A DNA stretch of 64,000 nt. It comes from Eucommia ulmoides. Taxonomy: Eukaryota; Streptophyta; Magnoliopsida; Garryales; Eucommiaceae. This document shows positions 1-12,100 of this stretch, one piece after another (positions within the stretch are counted from its first letter, which is position 1; every line of letters starts with the position of its first letter). The stretch spans positions 25,840,474-25,904,473 of the forward strand of contig CM028325.1 of assembly GCA_016647705.1 (NCBI GenBank), written 5' to 3'. A model generated the notes under the pieces. The model had not been told where the DNA came from, ran no database searches, and saw only the letters and a list, made by a program, of their open reading frames with translations. The position numbers and the translations under genes were made by a program.

Positions 1-594
1 TCTATTTCTTTCATATTTATTTGTCAAGTATCACTGTTTTGTTTTTGTTTTTCAATTCAAAGTAATCCAAATTCTATGACCCTATATATTTTGTTTTAAT
101 TTTTAATTTTTTTTTTATATTTAATGATATATATAATAAAATAAGAAACAATATACTTTCAACATATATTTTTCAAAGAAATTATTAACCACTACATTTA
201 AAAATAAGAAACAACTCACTACAATTTTTTGGAGACATTTTTGAAACATATTTGAAGGGATATTTTCAAAATAGGTGGACCACATCCTTATCCTTCTCTT
301 CATCTTCAATCAATAAGTATCCCGATCCTCTATCTCTTTCTTATTTATTTTAAAGCTCCTCTTTTTGACTATTATAATTCAAAACATCCCAAATTCTTGT
401 TGGGTAGGTCTAGCCTATGTGGGGAGGAACTTAATCCAAAGCCCAATTGGACTTAATAAAATAAAACAAATAAAAAGAAAAAAAAAGAAAAAAAAACCTA
501 TTGAAAAAAAAAAAAAAACTAAAGCCCATTAGGGCTTATCTACCGAAAGCCTACGAAAGTTTTGTTAGTACAAAGATGGGCATCGACTTCCGTT
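1..594. other. AT-rich intergenic DNA, no gene seen
   Basis: The stretch is AT-rich with homopolymer A and T runs, for example near 475-520. Short open frames on both strands are low in complexity and match no family I know. No repeat boundary, splice pattern or RNA gene was recognised. Confidence 0.6.
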
Positions 595-1375
595 GCATAT
601 GGTACGCTAGAATAGAATGGAATGATAATAGGATTAGAATAAATAAGGTAATGGAATTGAACGATCATTACCATTATCATGTTTAGTGACAAAAGGGATT
701 AGATGTGATATTAGAATAACCATTTTCATTCTAATATTTGATTAGTATTGAGAATAAATCATGAATAGAATGCATTTGTACAATAAAAGTCTTCAGTTGA
801 AAACTTATAATTTTTTATATATAATTTTTTTTAAATAAAGAATATTCGAACATAAATCAAATGAAGTTCCAAATAAGAAGTATACACACACACACACACA
901 CAGAGAAGAAGAAGAAGAAGAAAATGATGAGAGAGACAGGGAGGAAAAAGAAGGGAAGGAAGTGAAGAAGAAAATGATGAGAGAGACAGGGAGGAAAGAG
1001 AAGGGAAGGAAGTGTAAAAACAAAAAGATAAAATAATATTAAAGGATATATTTGTTAGAAATTCAAAGGGTAAAATAGTAATTTAATTACATTTTCAAAG
1101 GGTAAAATAATAATTTAATTAAATTTCATTCCCATTTCCATATTTGGTTAGTATTTAGTCACGTTTGTTGGTCTATGAAAGATTAAAACCTAATCCCATA
1201 TAATTGGGTTAACTAATATTAAATTTATCTTAGGACTGGTTAATCTCGTATTTTATAGGTTTAGAAAATCTTTGGTAATTGGAGTGAAATTTAATTCCAT
1301 GTACCAAACATATGAATGGAATAATCATTCCCATAATCAGTCCAATCCCTTGCCCAATCCCATGTACCAAACATG
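595..1375. mobile_element. MITE, probably hAT-like
   Basis: The left end (GCATATGGTAC) and right end (GTACCAAACATG) are imperfect inverted repeats. The element is flanked on both sides by CCGTT (590-594 and 1376-1380), a candidate target duplication. The interior is AT-rich with no coding capacity and repeats words such as GGAATGATAAT and ATTCCCATAATC in opposite orientation near the two ends. It carries a microsatellite and a 50-bp tandem duplication. The superfamily is inferred only from the general look of the ends; a 5-bp duplication is short for hAT, so this is tentative. Confidence 0.4.
882..1013. repeat. (CA)n microsatellite and 50-bp tandem duplication
   Basis: A CA run at about 882-902 is followed by GAA repeats and then two nearly identical purine-rich 50-bp units (about 914-963 and 964-1013). 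Only a base or two differs between them, which implies a recent duplication. It explains the low-complexity reading frame on the minus strand here. Confidence 0.9.
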
Positions 1376-1399
1376 CCGTTAAAGAATTAAGAAAGCAAT

Positions 1400-1822
1400 T
1401 CACACGACAATGAGTTTAGATAGAGAAAAGAAAGAGAGAGATAACTACTTTGGCTTGATGATCGGACGATGATTTGGATTCCTATTGGGCTGAAATTTCA
1501 AGAGTTTGTTCTCGATATCAGGTACTTCGATTCCATCGGTCTTGATCTTTAGTAAGCCTATTCTAATTAGTGATTTGGTATTTATTGTTTCTTGTTGTAT
1601 CCAGCATTTTCAGTGGTGTTTGTGTGGTGATCTGAGACTTTTTCTTTTGCATGTGTGAACAATTATAATCCCATTATTTTATGATAATGAAAGTTAATAT
1701 CGGACTTCGATCTCGTGATTTTTTCCTGCCTTAGGATTTTTCACGTAAAAATCGTGTCTCGTACTTTATTTATTACTTGTGTTATCTTAGTTAATATTTC
1801 TGGGTATTGTAAGTAGTATTTC
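1400..1822 (+). mobile_element. Decayed Ty1/copia LTR, 3' (U5-like) part
   Basis: The text resembles the U5 part of plant copia LTRs: a TTTTTCCTGCC...TTTTCACGTAAAAATCGTGTC block, then a T-rich stretch. It stops at the minus-strand LTR that begins at 1823. Immediately after that inserted LTR, at 4189, lies TGGTATTAGAGTC, close to the copia primer site complementary to initiator tRNA-Met (TGGTATCAGAGC). I infer that 1400-1822 and 4186-4201 were once contiguous: LTR end plus primer site. The left LTR edge was not found and no gag follows. Confidence 0.4.
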
Positions 1823-4185
1823 TGTTGGCCGAGTGAGCTACCTAAGAGGAAGGTGAATTGGGTAGTATTACAGAATATAACACTTCAAAAATCAAATAAT
1901 TAATTTTATCCTAAAATTAATTATTATCTTTATAATAGCGGATATGTGTTATCAACTAGGTGCACACCAAAAAACAATATAAGTAAAATAAATAAAGTAG
2001 CACACCGCGATATATCCAGGTTCACCAAGTTACTCTTGGTTAATCCAGTCCTCCGAGTCTCACGTAGATTCACATCCACTAAACTTAAGATCCCTTTAAA
2101 GGTAGGAACCAAACTCTCACAAAGATTCTTTTCACAGACTTAGAATCAACATTTACAATTCCTTTTCCCAAGTTCAAGAACAACCTTTTATTTTTCCTAG
2201 GCTTAAGAATAACCTATCTTTTTACAGGCTAAAGATTAACCAAATTCTATTACAGGGAGAATTACGACCTAATCCTTTTTATACCTTAGGTTCAAGAATC
2301 AAAATCTCACAATCACTCAAAGTATCATTTTTCCAAGTAAGAATGGAACATTTACAATTCACTCACAAATTCAATTAAGGAAGAATTAACACCTAATATT
2401 TTTATACCTTAGGCAAAGATCAAAACCTCAATCTCTTTACTGGAAAAGATTGAAACCAACTACCCTTGATTAAACACTCGCAGTAGTATTTAATCTGACA
2501 CTCAACTTACCAATTACAAATAATTGATAAGTGATTTTCCCACTCAGATATTCTACTACCAAATTCAAACTCAATTAATGTCCCGATACTAGTGATAGAA
2601 AAATGAGAATTTAAAAAATCTGATAAATAAATATGGGTAGCAAGCAATTAAACACGTAATCAGATTTTTTCAAGAAATTGTTTCAAAAATAATTTTTAAT
2701 AAAAAATCTAAAAAACAATTTCAACGATCAAATTCCAAATAATAAATAATATAAGCAACAATTAATTGTAAGCAATTTGGAAATATCTCACTAGGATTCC
2801 ACCGAAAGAATAATGATTAGTTATGCAACTTCAAATCGATGATCGAACAAATAATCTCCAAAGAATGATTCTCAAGAAAGATCTCAGTATGATAACTCTT
2901 AGAAAGTACCAGAACTGAATAACTCAGAATGATTTGAATTTTCTTGATCAATAATTCTAATACAGCATGTGAAATCCGTAGGTCTATTTAAAATCTCTTA
3001 AAACAAGTCCTATAACGGCTAGTTCTCATATATCATGATATTTAATTACACCAATAGACCATCTATATCATAATGATTCATTCCTGGTATAATTCACCTA
3101 AAATATCTCTTAAAATAATCAATTAAATCCCTCAAACTTTTATTCAAACTCAATTAGATAAGATTGAAAGAATTACATGTACCAAATTGAGAAATATCAA
3201 AACTACTTGAGTCATATCTATAGGGATTATTAAATATTAATTAAATAACTCAAAACATATTAGATCCCTAAGATATCTCACATATCTTAACCATAAAACG
3301 GCTAGTAACTGTTATTTTTTGAATAAAATCGGAAATTCCATAAATCATGAAACAACTCCATCTGTCGATCGGCTAAGACCCATCGGTCGACCGCCCAATT
3401 CAGGATGTAGCCAAGCCAAAATCTCTTTGCCCATCGGTCGACTGTCCATCCATCACCTATCGATTGGACGATTCAGAGAGTTTCATAAGTCGACCTATCT
3501 GTCGATTTAGAGATTCAGAGAGTTCATTATCTGATCATAAGTTGACTCACCTATCGACCCAGAGATTTAGAGACTTTTTATTTTAAGCTCGGGTCGACTT
3601 ACCTGTCGATCGAGAAATTCAGCAACTTTATTTATTAATCACCGGTCGACTTACTTGTCAACTAAAAGATGCTGGAATCTTCTCCTGAATTCATTTTAAA
3701 TCCAATTTCATCGACGTTTTCTCCCTTTTAGCCGATTTCTCTTCTTGGTTAACTCCACTAAATACTTAAATTCAATTTTAATCAATTTATCAAAATTTAT
3801 TTTTCAATTACACATAGGAGCAAATAATTTTACTAATTAGGATCCTATAAACACACACATAATTTTGAAAAATATTTTGTGTCGTGTGTAATCTTAACCA
3901 AGATGCATTAAAAGTTAGGATTTAACCTGACTTGTTTTCCCTAAGTTATTCAATTTCTTCAAACTCTTAATCTTCCATCATCTTTGTCATCATCTTTAGC
4001 ATTGCCGCAATATCTTTATGATAATTTTCATCATTGGAACTAATAAACTGAAACACTCAATAAAATCGTTAGTTCCACAAAAAAATCAACATTTAATTGT
4101 CCATCAAAATCTTAGGATCAATAATTCCTATTTTAATCACATAAAGAAATAAAAGAAATTTAATTAATCGGTGATTTTTCCAACA
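1823..4185 (-). mobile_element. Solo LTR of a Sirevirus-like copia element, minus strand
   Basis: Read on the minus strand this 2.36-kb segment begins TGTTGG and ends CCAACA. It is related along its length to the 5' LTR at 7672-10280. Shared landmarks are a start region with TTTTGATG...AATTAA then GGAACTAA, a U5 block with GTGAGATnTTTCCAA, repeated 'AAGCCTGTGAAAAGAAT'-type phrases, and an end with CCCAATTCACC...CTCTTAGGTAG. No internal region follows on either side, so it looks like a solo LTR. Flanks do not give a clean 5-bp duplication: ATTTC on the left, AAGTG on the right. Confidence 0.7.
3340..3665. repeat. Island of GTCGAC/ATCGAT-type motifs inside the LTR
   Basis: Within about 325 bp the sequence repeats short near-palindromic words such as GGTCGAC, GTCGACTTACCTGTCGAT and CCTATCGA. 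The equivalent parts of the related LTRs (8131-8410 and 12515-12810) have the same type of island. In those LTRs the island lies in the U3-like half, upstream of the U5 block. Maize sireviruses are known for palindromic motif islands in their LTRs; equivalence of function here is inference. Confidence 0.6.
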
Positions 4186-4188
4186 AAG

Positions 4189-4201
4189 TGGTATTAGAGT
4201 C
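4189..4201 (+). promoter_or_regulatory. Copia-type primer binding site (initiator tRNA-Met)
   Basis: TGGTATTAGAGTC differs at two positions from the usual plant copia primer site. It directly follows the inserted LTR and probably belongs to the LTR remnant at 1400-1822. No gag reading frame was found downstream. Confidence 0.45.
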
Positions 4202-4778
4202 TATGTTACAACAACTCTTACCTAATAGCTACAAAGAGAGAGACTAGTCAAGAGTTATCCGATCCAAGGTCCAATTTATGAGTGGAAGATTGTTGGATTT
4301 AACCTACATCCAATGTGGAAGGGACTAGTGGTCAGGTTATAAGTACGAGAAAAAGTCTTACCATATGAGCTATATTATGGGATTGAGAGAGGCCCAAGAG
4401 CACCCTACACTTCTGTCATCCCATATTTTTTGTTCTCTTATTTTTATTTTGTGATTTATGTAATAAAGTATAAAATAATAACATTTTTAAGAGACATTAA
4501 TAGTCATTTGGCTACATTCCCACTTTTCACTTGATTCCATTCGTAAGGGCATCTTTAGACTTATAAATCCTCTTACATATGTGTGATCCTTCTAGCCTAA
4601 CTTTCCAAGAACTAGGGTTATCATCAATTTTATATTTTGATCTAATCAGACTAGTCTATAGACTATCATTATTAGTCAACACATTCTATCATAATTTTTT
4701 CATGTAACCATAATTAAGGATCCTAGTTGTACAAATACCCAACCCCCTGTTTCGTCACACCATATAATGACTATCCTT
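4202..4778. other. Non-coding stretch, probable copia internal remnant
   Basis: Downstream of the primer site there is no open frame of note. The phrase GGATTTAACCTACATCCAATGTGG (4296-4319) contains the GTTGGATTTAACC / ACATCCAATGTGG wording seen in many plant repeats. I see no gene, structural RNA or clear repeat boundary before the inverted repeat at 4779. Confidence 0.4.
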
Positions 4779-5099
4779 CTATCAATTAATGCCCATTAAC
4801 AATTGACCATAATATCCTAGTATTATTTCAAGGTCATTAATTATATATATATAATATTCAAGGTCATCAAACATTACTTCCTTAATAATTCACCAATTAA
4901 GAAAATAAACACCTACATAAAAATTCATTTTGTCAACATTCATAATGAAATTCTTTTAGTGAAAAAAATGAAAGTGAACATTCGCTAAAAATGGTCAAAC
5001 ATCATTTCCTTAATAACCGATGAATTATAGAAATAAACACACACACATACATATACATACACACACAAAAATCATTTTGCAAATATTCACAATGGATTA
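4779..5099 (+). repeat. Left inverted arm of the DNA transposon
   Basis: It is inverted relative to about 20780-21119. The order of shared blocks (ATCAATTAATG, TTGACCATAAT, GGTCATTA, then CATTTTG...CACAATGGATTAAATTCATG across the copia insertion) is kept. It also contains a CA microsatellite near 5036-5065. Confidence 0.6.
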
Positions 5100-5272
5100 T
5101 GTTAATAAATGTATATGGGTTTGGCCCATTAGGTTAAAACCCTAACCCTAGGGTTTCCCTAGTATCCTATATATATATATATCTTTATTGTAAATCTTCA
5201 TGTTGTACTTTTCTTAAATATCAATATATCGTTCATGTTTTCCCAACTTTTCGTCTCTTAATTATTCTAACA
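5100..5272 (+). repeat. 5' LTR of the short-LTR copia element
   Basis: It starts TGTTAATAAATG and ends TATTCTAACA, and aligns throughout with 19048-19215. A TATATATATATA stretch at about 5170 is a possible TATA region. Confidence 0.9.
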
Positions 5273-5285
5273 TGGTATGAAGAAC
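5273..5285 (+). promoter_or_regulatory. Primer binding site, initiator tRNA-Met type
   Basis: TGGTATGAAGAAC directly follows the LTR end. It matches the first six bases of the usual copia site and is degenerate after that. Confidence 0.75.
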
Positions 5286-6630
5286 AAGTTTTTCTCGACC
5301 CTAATCCTTTAAAGACATTTTTTTTCTTCACAATCCTAACCCTATCAAAGTCTTCTACCGTGCCACCTTTTCTCCTGTAGTATTCGTGACTGCTATAGGC
5401 CTCACTATTGCTCTAGTATCAACTATTATTGCACTACCACCTTCGTATTGAAAAAACGAGCAGAACGACATCAAAACCATTGCTACCGGAGCCACCACGT
5501 GCTACCAAACCATAACAGTAACACCACCACCAACTGTCACTGATTTTGGGCTCTACTACAACAATTAGTGCTCAAAATTTATCAACAACCACACTATTTG
5601 AACCGCCTCAACGAGACGATTCCAACGCCACCAAAATCACCACAAAATAGGCCCTATGTGCCCTCACATACCTCTGTAACAGGGTTGCTCCATCATGATC
5701 TTTGGTCACGTGCTCCACTATTGCGCCTTCGCCAACTCAGCCGCTAACTCACTGCCACATCAAAACCACATAGGTTCCCTATCAATAGTCAATAACCTAG
5801 TCAACTCTTGTTACTCATTGCCTTGTCAGTTGCCAGCTCGACGCCATGTCATCACCATATCAGTGTTAACCCTTGTCATGTTAGTGTTGACCTTTGCCAC
5901 ATTAGCACCACATTATTATTGACTATTTGTCGTGCCATTTTCACGTTAGTTCTGCATTAGCATTGGACCATGGCCACATCAATGTTGAATCTGCCACGTC
6001 AATGTTGACTCAACCACCTCATTGGCCCTTGCCACGTCACCAGTTCACTAAGTTTCTACGTATATCCACCTATTTTTGGGCCAGTTCTTAAAGAATTAAT
6101 ACCAATTTCTGGCTAATTTCAGTATTTCGAATCCATTTGTTGCATCCGTTAAATCAAATTTGGGTTATACAATATGGTTTCATTTATATTGTTGATTCGG
6201 TTCGTCAAGGAGATTTAATCAGTTCAAGGGTTCATCAATTGGTTCCATACCGACCTTGGATAATTTCATCATTCTTAATCTAGATGTGGCCTCGGTTTCT
6301 CCAGATTCATATCATACATTATACTTTGTTGTATATTGGTGATCTGGTTCAACAACGATGTTTGAAGGTTGTTCTTCTTTGATCATTCTCAATCCTAAAG
6401 AGGGTTCAGATCCTATATCCACTACTGTTACCATATCTGTTGAGTATATAGCTTAACTCTTCTACCAAATTTTCTCCTAACATGGTACAAACGTTTCTCC
6501 TGCCATTTTACTTACTATAGGTAATTCTTCTTAATTATTTGATTCTGCCTATTGTAATCATATGATTTCTGATCCCAACATCTTCTAATCCAAACTATCC
6601 ATAATAAATTCTCCTAACATTCATATCGAT
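5286..6630 (+). pseudogene. Decayed gag region of the short-LTR copia element
   Basis: By position between primer site and integrase this should be gag. The reading frames are heavily broken and I recognise no CCHC knuckle. The text near 5340-6050 has many repeats of CCAC and GCCAC(A/G)T words. Confidence 0.4.
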
Positions 6631-6639
6631 GATGGTTCT

Positions 6640-7671
6640 CAAATGTGTGTTACTTATACCGGTCAGATTTCTACTTCGTATCTTTCTATTATTGACAAGT
6701 ATTTAATTTCGAAACTCACCTTAAATCTCTTATCTGTTGGGCAACTTTGTGAATTGGGATTTGAAGTAATATTTTCTAATAGTGATTGTCGTGTGCAGGA
6801 TCTTCGGACATGAAAAACCTTTGGGACTGGCCGTAAAGTTGGACGTCTAATTGAACTCAGCAACTTGCACATTCAACCTCAAACCCCAACATCATCATCC
6901 CATGTCCCTTCATCAACTAGTGAAACCTCACTACCACCTTCTTTATCCTCATCATCCTCACAATCATCATCCTCCTTATCTCCACTACTGTCATTGCTGC
7001 TATCACCATCCTATATTTGGCATTCTCAGTTAGGCCACACTTCATCTAGCTAACTTAAATTGCTTATCTCTAGCGGTCAGTTAGGTTCAATTCAACATGA
7101 GTCTTTCAATTGTATCCACTGTCAACTTGCAAAACAACCAGCCCTACTTTTCAATGAGAATCAATCTATTTATCTTATACCCTTTGATCTAGTTCATTAT
7201 GATGTTTGGGGGCCTTTTCCTTAGGCCACAATGGGTAGATCTCATTATTTTGTTATCTTTGTGAATGGCTACTCTCGATATCCATGGTTATTTCTTATGA
7301 AAAATCGATCTAAACTATTCCAAATATATTCTAAGTTTTATTCTATGGTTCAAGCTCAATTTTCTTTAAATATCAATTTTTTTCGCTCAGATAATGTAAT
7401 GGAATACAAAGATTATGCTTTTTCTCAACCTACTTCACAAAAATGGCATGCTCCCCCATCCCTCGTATCCTGGTACATGCAACAAAATGGACGAACCAAA
7501 TGCAAACATAGACATATTCTTAAAAGAATTCACGCTCTCCTTATTTCTTCCTTATGTCGCGAGCGTTTTTGGGGTGAGGCTGCCCTAACTGCAGTATACA
7601 CAATATATCGTGTTCCCTTCGCAATAATTCAACATCAGTCTCTATTTGAGCGTCTTTTTGGTAAACCTCCC
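6640..7671 (+). pseudogene. Copia GAG-pre-integrase and integrase, first part (broken)
   Basis: Frame fragments read through the GAG-pre-integrase domain (a LLSVGQLCE stretch near 6730, then YIWHSQLGH near 7010) into the integrase core (DVWGPFP near 7201, YSRYPWLFLMK near 7270, an FRSDN stretch near 7381, FWGEAAL near 7570, LFGKPPY near 7650). A serine-rich low-complexity insertion separates the two domains (about 6885-7015). There are stops and frame changes, for example after GPFP. The sequence breaks at 7672 where the Sirevirus-like LTR starts and resumes at 16909. Confidence 0.85.
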
Positions 7672-10280
7672 TATTAAACCTAATGTTTTGATGAATAATT
7701 AAACTTTGATGCTTTATGGAACTAATATTTTTATTGAGTGATTTTAGATTAAATTCCATAAGTTGAAATAAGGAAACAAAATAGGCTGAAAAGATAAATC
7801 ATTGAAGAGTTCATGGAGTGATTATTGAAGAATCAAATGAATTCAAGACGAGTACAAGATGAAGATATTGAAGATGTTCATAACATTGAAGACATTGAAG
7901 ACATTTATGTGAAAGTAACTCATTACTCTTATACTCTTAATGCAACCCGAATTAGGATCACGCAGGACACTTTAAAATGAATTAATCTTATGTGTGTTTT
8001 GCTCAGAAGCGATAAATTTAAGATCCTAAATGGTTTTTATAAAGTATTAAGTTGATAAAATGATTTTGGTTGAGGACCTATTTGAAAAAAAATGATTTTA
8101 ATGTTTAAAATGGTGATTTTTTGGGTTAATTCGGTCAACTAGCATAAGGGTTCAGTCGACTAACCAAAACAATGTATTTAGGAAGTGAAATGGGTAACCT
8201 ACTAGTCCATTCGGTTAACCAACAAGTTGGATCAGTCGACTAACGAATCTAGTGGCCAAAATGGGAAGAAGGGTAAAGTCTCTCGACCAATCGATCAATC
8301 GACCAGGGAGGTCGATCAATCGGTTGGGTACAAGCTAAAGACCATTTTATAACCGTTGGAGAGGGACGGTCAAGCGACAGTGATTGGCGGTCAACCAACA
8401 TGCCCAGTCAAGTGTTTGACTGGTTCATTTTCTTAGTTAAATCATCTTATTTTTTTATGATTTCAAGGGAGTATTTTGAGCGATTTAATTTTTTTTAAAG
8501 ATATATGGTATATATTAAATGATTCCTAATTAATTGGTCTATTTATTTAATTATTCTCTTAATTAAAGTTGTTAAATACTTCATATTTCTATGGATTTTG
8601 ATTTGAAAAAGTCTTAAGGACCGAAATGAGTTTTTCTAAGGGTATATTTAAAAGAAATATATTTATTTTGAAAGTATTTTACATATGGGGTCTTAAAGTG
8701 CCATTTAAGGTTTTATATTTTGAAAAGTAACTGTTATAAGATATGTTTGACATACCTATAATTAAACTTGCGAATTTTGAGTTTAGATATTATTATTTTG
8801 GTGGAGAATATTTGGGTTCAAAAATGTACGAGAGATTTATTGGACTTTATTTAACCTTATAATTTAGTTCATATACTTAAATAAAATTCTTTCTATACTT
8901 TTATTGACAAATATCAAATTATTTTTAGGACTAATTGAGAGCTTTAAAAGTTATATTTTTGATAAAATACATCCATTATAAATCTATATGATGTGTGGGG
9001 TCCATATATGTCATTTAATGTCATAACTTTTGAAAACTAACCATTATAAGTCTAGTTAAGAGTCTATAAATATGGGCCTACAAGATTAAGAAATACTCAT
9101 CAAGAATGAAGAGCTTTAATCAGCCTTTGCTATTAAAAAAGAAGAAGAGTGTTTTATTCTGAGAAAATTATAAGAGTGATATATTGAAAGAGTTCTAGAT
9201 CGAGGCACAAATATTTTATTGAGAAATTTTCTAAGAAAAGTTATTTTGAAAGGAGTTATTGATTGGAGCGCACAAAAGTTTTCATCACCGGTTTTGTACT
9301 ACACTGATCTATCTTAATTGTTTTCGAGAAATATTGGTGAGATCTTTCCAAGTTAATTATGTGCTTATATGTTTATGATATAATTGATTGCTTGGAATAT
9401 TTGTTTGTAAAAAAAATCATTTTCAAATCTAATTTTGTGAAAATATTTTTAAAACGATTTTTATTTGAAGAAGTATGGTTGTTTTATATTTGTGCTTTAA
9501 TTTGCTAAACATCATATTTGTACCTCACATTAAATCTGTCATGTAGTATTCAAGATATTAATTGAGTATAACTATTTTGCGGTGGTAAAAGCTCCTATGA
9601 GAGGATACTTGATTTTTTTATTTGTGAGGAAGAGTGGATTAGACATATTGGGATAGTGTCTATCAGGGTAGCTAAGTTTTAATCTTTAGCTTGAGAAAAA
9701 TATTAAGGTTTGATATTTGCCCCAGAAAAAGATTAGGTTAGTCTTCTTCCACTGAAAATATTAGGTTGTGATTCTTCCTGTAATAAAATTAGAGAAAGAA
9801 AAAGTTATTTCTAAGTCTGTAAAAATGATAAGTGCAATAGAGTATGAGAGTGATCGGTTGATTCTAAGCCTGCGAAAAGAATCAAGATAGTTAAGGTTGA
9901 TTCTAAGCCTGCAAAAAGAATTCGGATAGTTAGGGTTTGATTCTGAGTTTGGGAAAAGAATTAGGTTAGTTTAGCCCATGGAAAATAATTGTAAGGGATT
10001 AGTTCATACCTGTGAAAGGAATCAGGGATTAGTGGATTGCAAATCCCCGAGGAGCTCGGGGGACTGTGTGTAGGTACATGTAGCTTACTGAATTAGGATA
10101 TATTATTGTGTGTTGCGTTATTTTATTTTGTGTTATTTGGGTGTGTACTTAGTTAAATATATTTTAGCTGCTTAGCAAGATAATAATCAATTAGGGAAAT
10201 TGATAACTTATGTGTTGAATTTATTGTTTAAATTTTTGTAACTGCCCAATTCACTCCCTCTTGGGTAGATCTTTGGGCTC
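7672..10280 (+). repeat. 5' LTR of the Sirevirus-like element
   Basis: It aligns in blocks with the 3' LTR and with the solo LTR at 1823-4185. A motif island with AGTCGACTAACC and CGACCAATCGATC words lies at about 8131-8410. A U5 block (GTGAGATCTTTCCAAG near 9339) is followed by repeated 'AAGCCTGCGAAAAGAATC' phrases at about 9820-9960. It ends in CCCAATTCACTCCCTCTTGGG near 10245. The exact right edge is uncertain because the terminal CCAACA is not conserved there. Confidence 0.75.
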
Positions 10281-11186
10281 GATTAGACTTAATATCCTAG
10301 CTAAATACGATCACATGGAGTGCACAGAGAATATTTTTGTAAGTGAATCTTTTGCGTGTCCTAATGTTTTGAGTGAATCTCCTATTTGTTCTGATAATCA
10401 ATGTGTTGTTAGTGGGAATGATAGAAATAGTGATAATGAGGCTGCTAATAAGGCTATTGATAAATTGAGTGCTCTTACATATGTTTTTGGTAAAGAAAAT
10501 TTAAAGCTTTCACAGAAAATCGCGATTCTTGAAAATAAAAAGTTTAGTACCACTAAATCTCTTCGAAAAAAGAATTTAGATAAATATTTTGAAACTGCTT
10601 AATTTTTAAATGCTCCATCTAAAATTGGTAAGTTTCTTGAAAGAATAGACTATCTTGAAGAAGAAAATACGATTTTGAAAAATAATATTTCAGAAGAAAA
10701 TACGATTTTGAAAAATAATATTTCATATTTTTAGCACATTGCTTTTAAAAAGAGAAATATTGAAACTTTAAACGAGCCTTTAAATATTGAATTGGATAAT
10801 ACATGATGTGAACTCGATAAAGATCATTTAAAAATTTATTCTGTTGAAAATGATTGTTAGATCTAAAAAAATATCTTGAATTTATGCATATGAAGAATTT
10901 TGGTCTTAAGGTGAACGTTAGTTCGTTGGAACGATCACTTGAAAAGAATCAAATAGAACTCAATGAGGCAGTTGATAAATTCTAGGATATGGAGAAAATC
11001 AAGATTATTGAAAAACCAGTAGTCCTTAAAGTTGTTCCTGAATATCATTATCAGTATCGTGCTCCTATATGGAAAGTTGATTATCCTAAAAAGTATTTGA
11101 ATAATTTTAGATGCTATTATTGTGGAAATTTTGGCCATCTTAAAAAATGGTGTTATGAATTGCATGGTTATCTTATTGGATCCTGA
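10281..11186 (+). pseudogene. Sirevirus-like gag remnant with CCHC zinc knuckle
   Basis: An open stretch up to 10602 encodes a lysine- and glutamate-rich, probably coiled-coil protein with a repeated EENTILKNN segment (about 10660-10725, past a stop). After frame changes, the frame at 10989-11186 encodes a knuckle with CYYCGNFGHLKKWC, that is C-x2-C-x4-H-x4-C, near 11112-11153, followed by YELHG as in Sirevirus gag. The region is broken by several stops. It would have been the nucleic-acid-binding capsid protein. Confidence 0.65.
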
Positions 11187-12100
11187 AATAACTGGATACC
11201 TAGAAAAGAAAATTTCCATGCATGTATGAATAACATATTTACTATGCCGATGTGAATTAATGGAAATAAATCGCAAAAGAATGATGCAAGGTTTACTGGA
11301 TAAAAAAGGATGAATGGAAACAATATACAAAGGAGTAAAATGTATGATATAAGAAAGTCATGGGTTCAACGAAATGATTATCATTGGGAGAGAAGGCAAC
11401 CTCAAAATTAGTAGAAACTGATTTACAGAATTATTGCAAATCACAACAAAATAAACCAACCAGTAGTGTACAAGATAGACAAGGATGTTGTTGAAATGAA
11501 TCAATAAGTTACCTCCAGGAATGACAAGCCAATTCAATTAGTTATTTTAAAGGATAACAAGAATGACGTTCGCAATTAAAATGAGATAACAAACAAAATT
11601 GTCCCCAAGGGCGTTAAGGGTACACCAATCCTTCTCAATTTAAATTCATTAAATTTGTTCAAGAAGTAGGTGTCCGGCCTGACTATTAGATAAGTTGGTA
11701 ATGGTTTATGAGACATGTTCTAAATTTTGTATTTATTTGTCGTCTTAGAGAGATTGCGTGGTGATTCTGAGAATCATATTTATTTAAAGTATAGTAACAT
11801 GTTTGTTTAAAATTTGCTTATATAATTCATATCATGCATCTATTGATATTTTTAAAATCGATAATATGATTATAAGAAACATGTTCTTTAAGATGACTTA
11901 AGTTGAATCAATCATTATGTTTTCACTAGTATTATACTATGATTGCATGTTTACTTTAGCAAAATCTGATTGTATAATGCTTAGTATTTTAAGATAAATT
12001 TGTTAAATAGTTGATACTTTTGCAGATGGATATCTTTATAGGCATTAAACTCCTAGTTGAATGCATGATAATATGAAATTAACATATGTTTTATGTCTCC
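11187..12100 (+). other. Internal non-coding remainder of the Sirevirus-like element
   Basis: There is no protease, integrase or RT sequence. A few short frames follow the knuckle. The region is AT-rich and passes gradually into the 3' LTR, whose start is degenerate. The pol genes were presumably deleted. Confidence 0.5.

Noticed and set aside
805-1023. Serine- and phenylalanine-rich open frame on the minus strand
   Set aside because: It is the translation of a CA microsatellite and purine tandem repeats, not a gene.
1400-4205. A complete plus-strand LTR at 1823-4185 followed by its own primer site
   Set aside because: Several blocks align with the LTR at 7672-10280 only when this segment is read on the minus strand, so the primer site must belong to the host LTR remnant.
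6851-7053. Histidine/proline- or serine-rich frames on the plus strand
   Set aside because: They are two readings of a low-complexity stretch inside the copia polyprotein; the serine-rich frame joins the pre-integrase and integrase parts.
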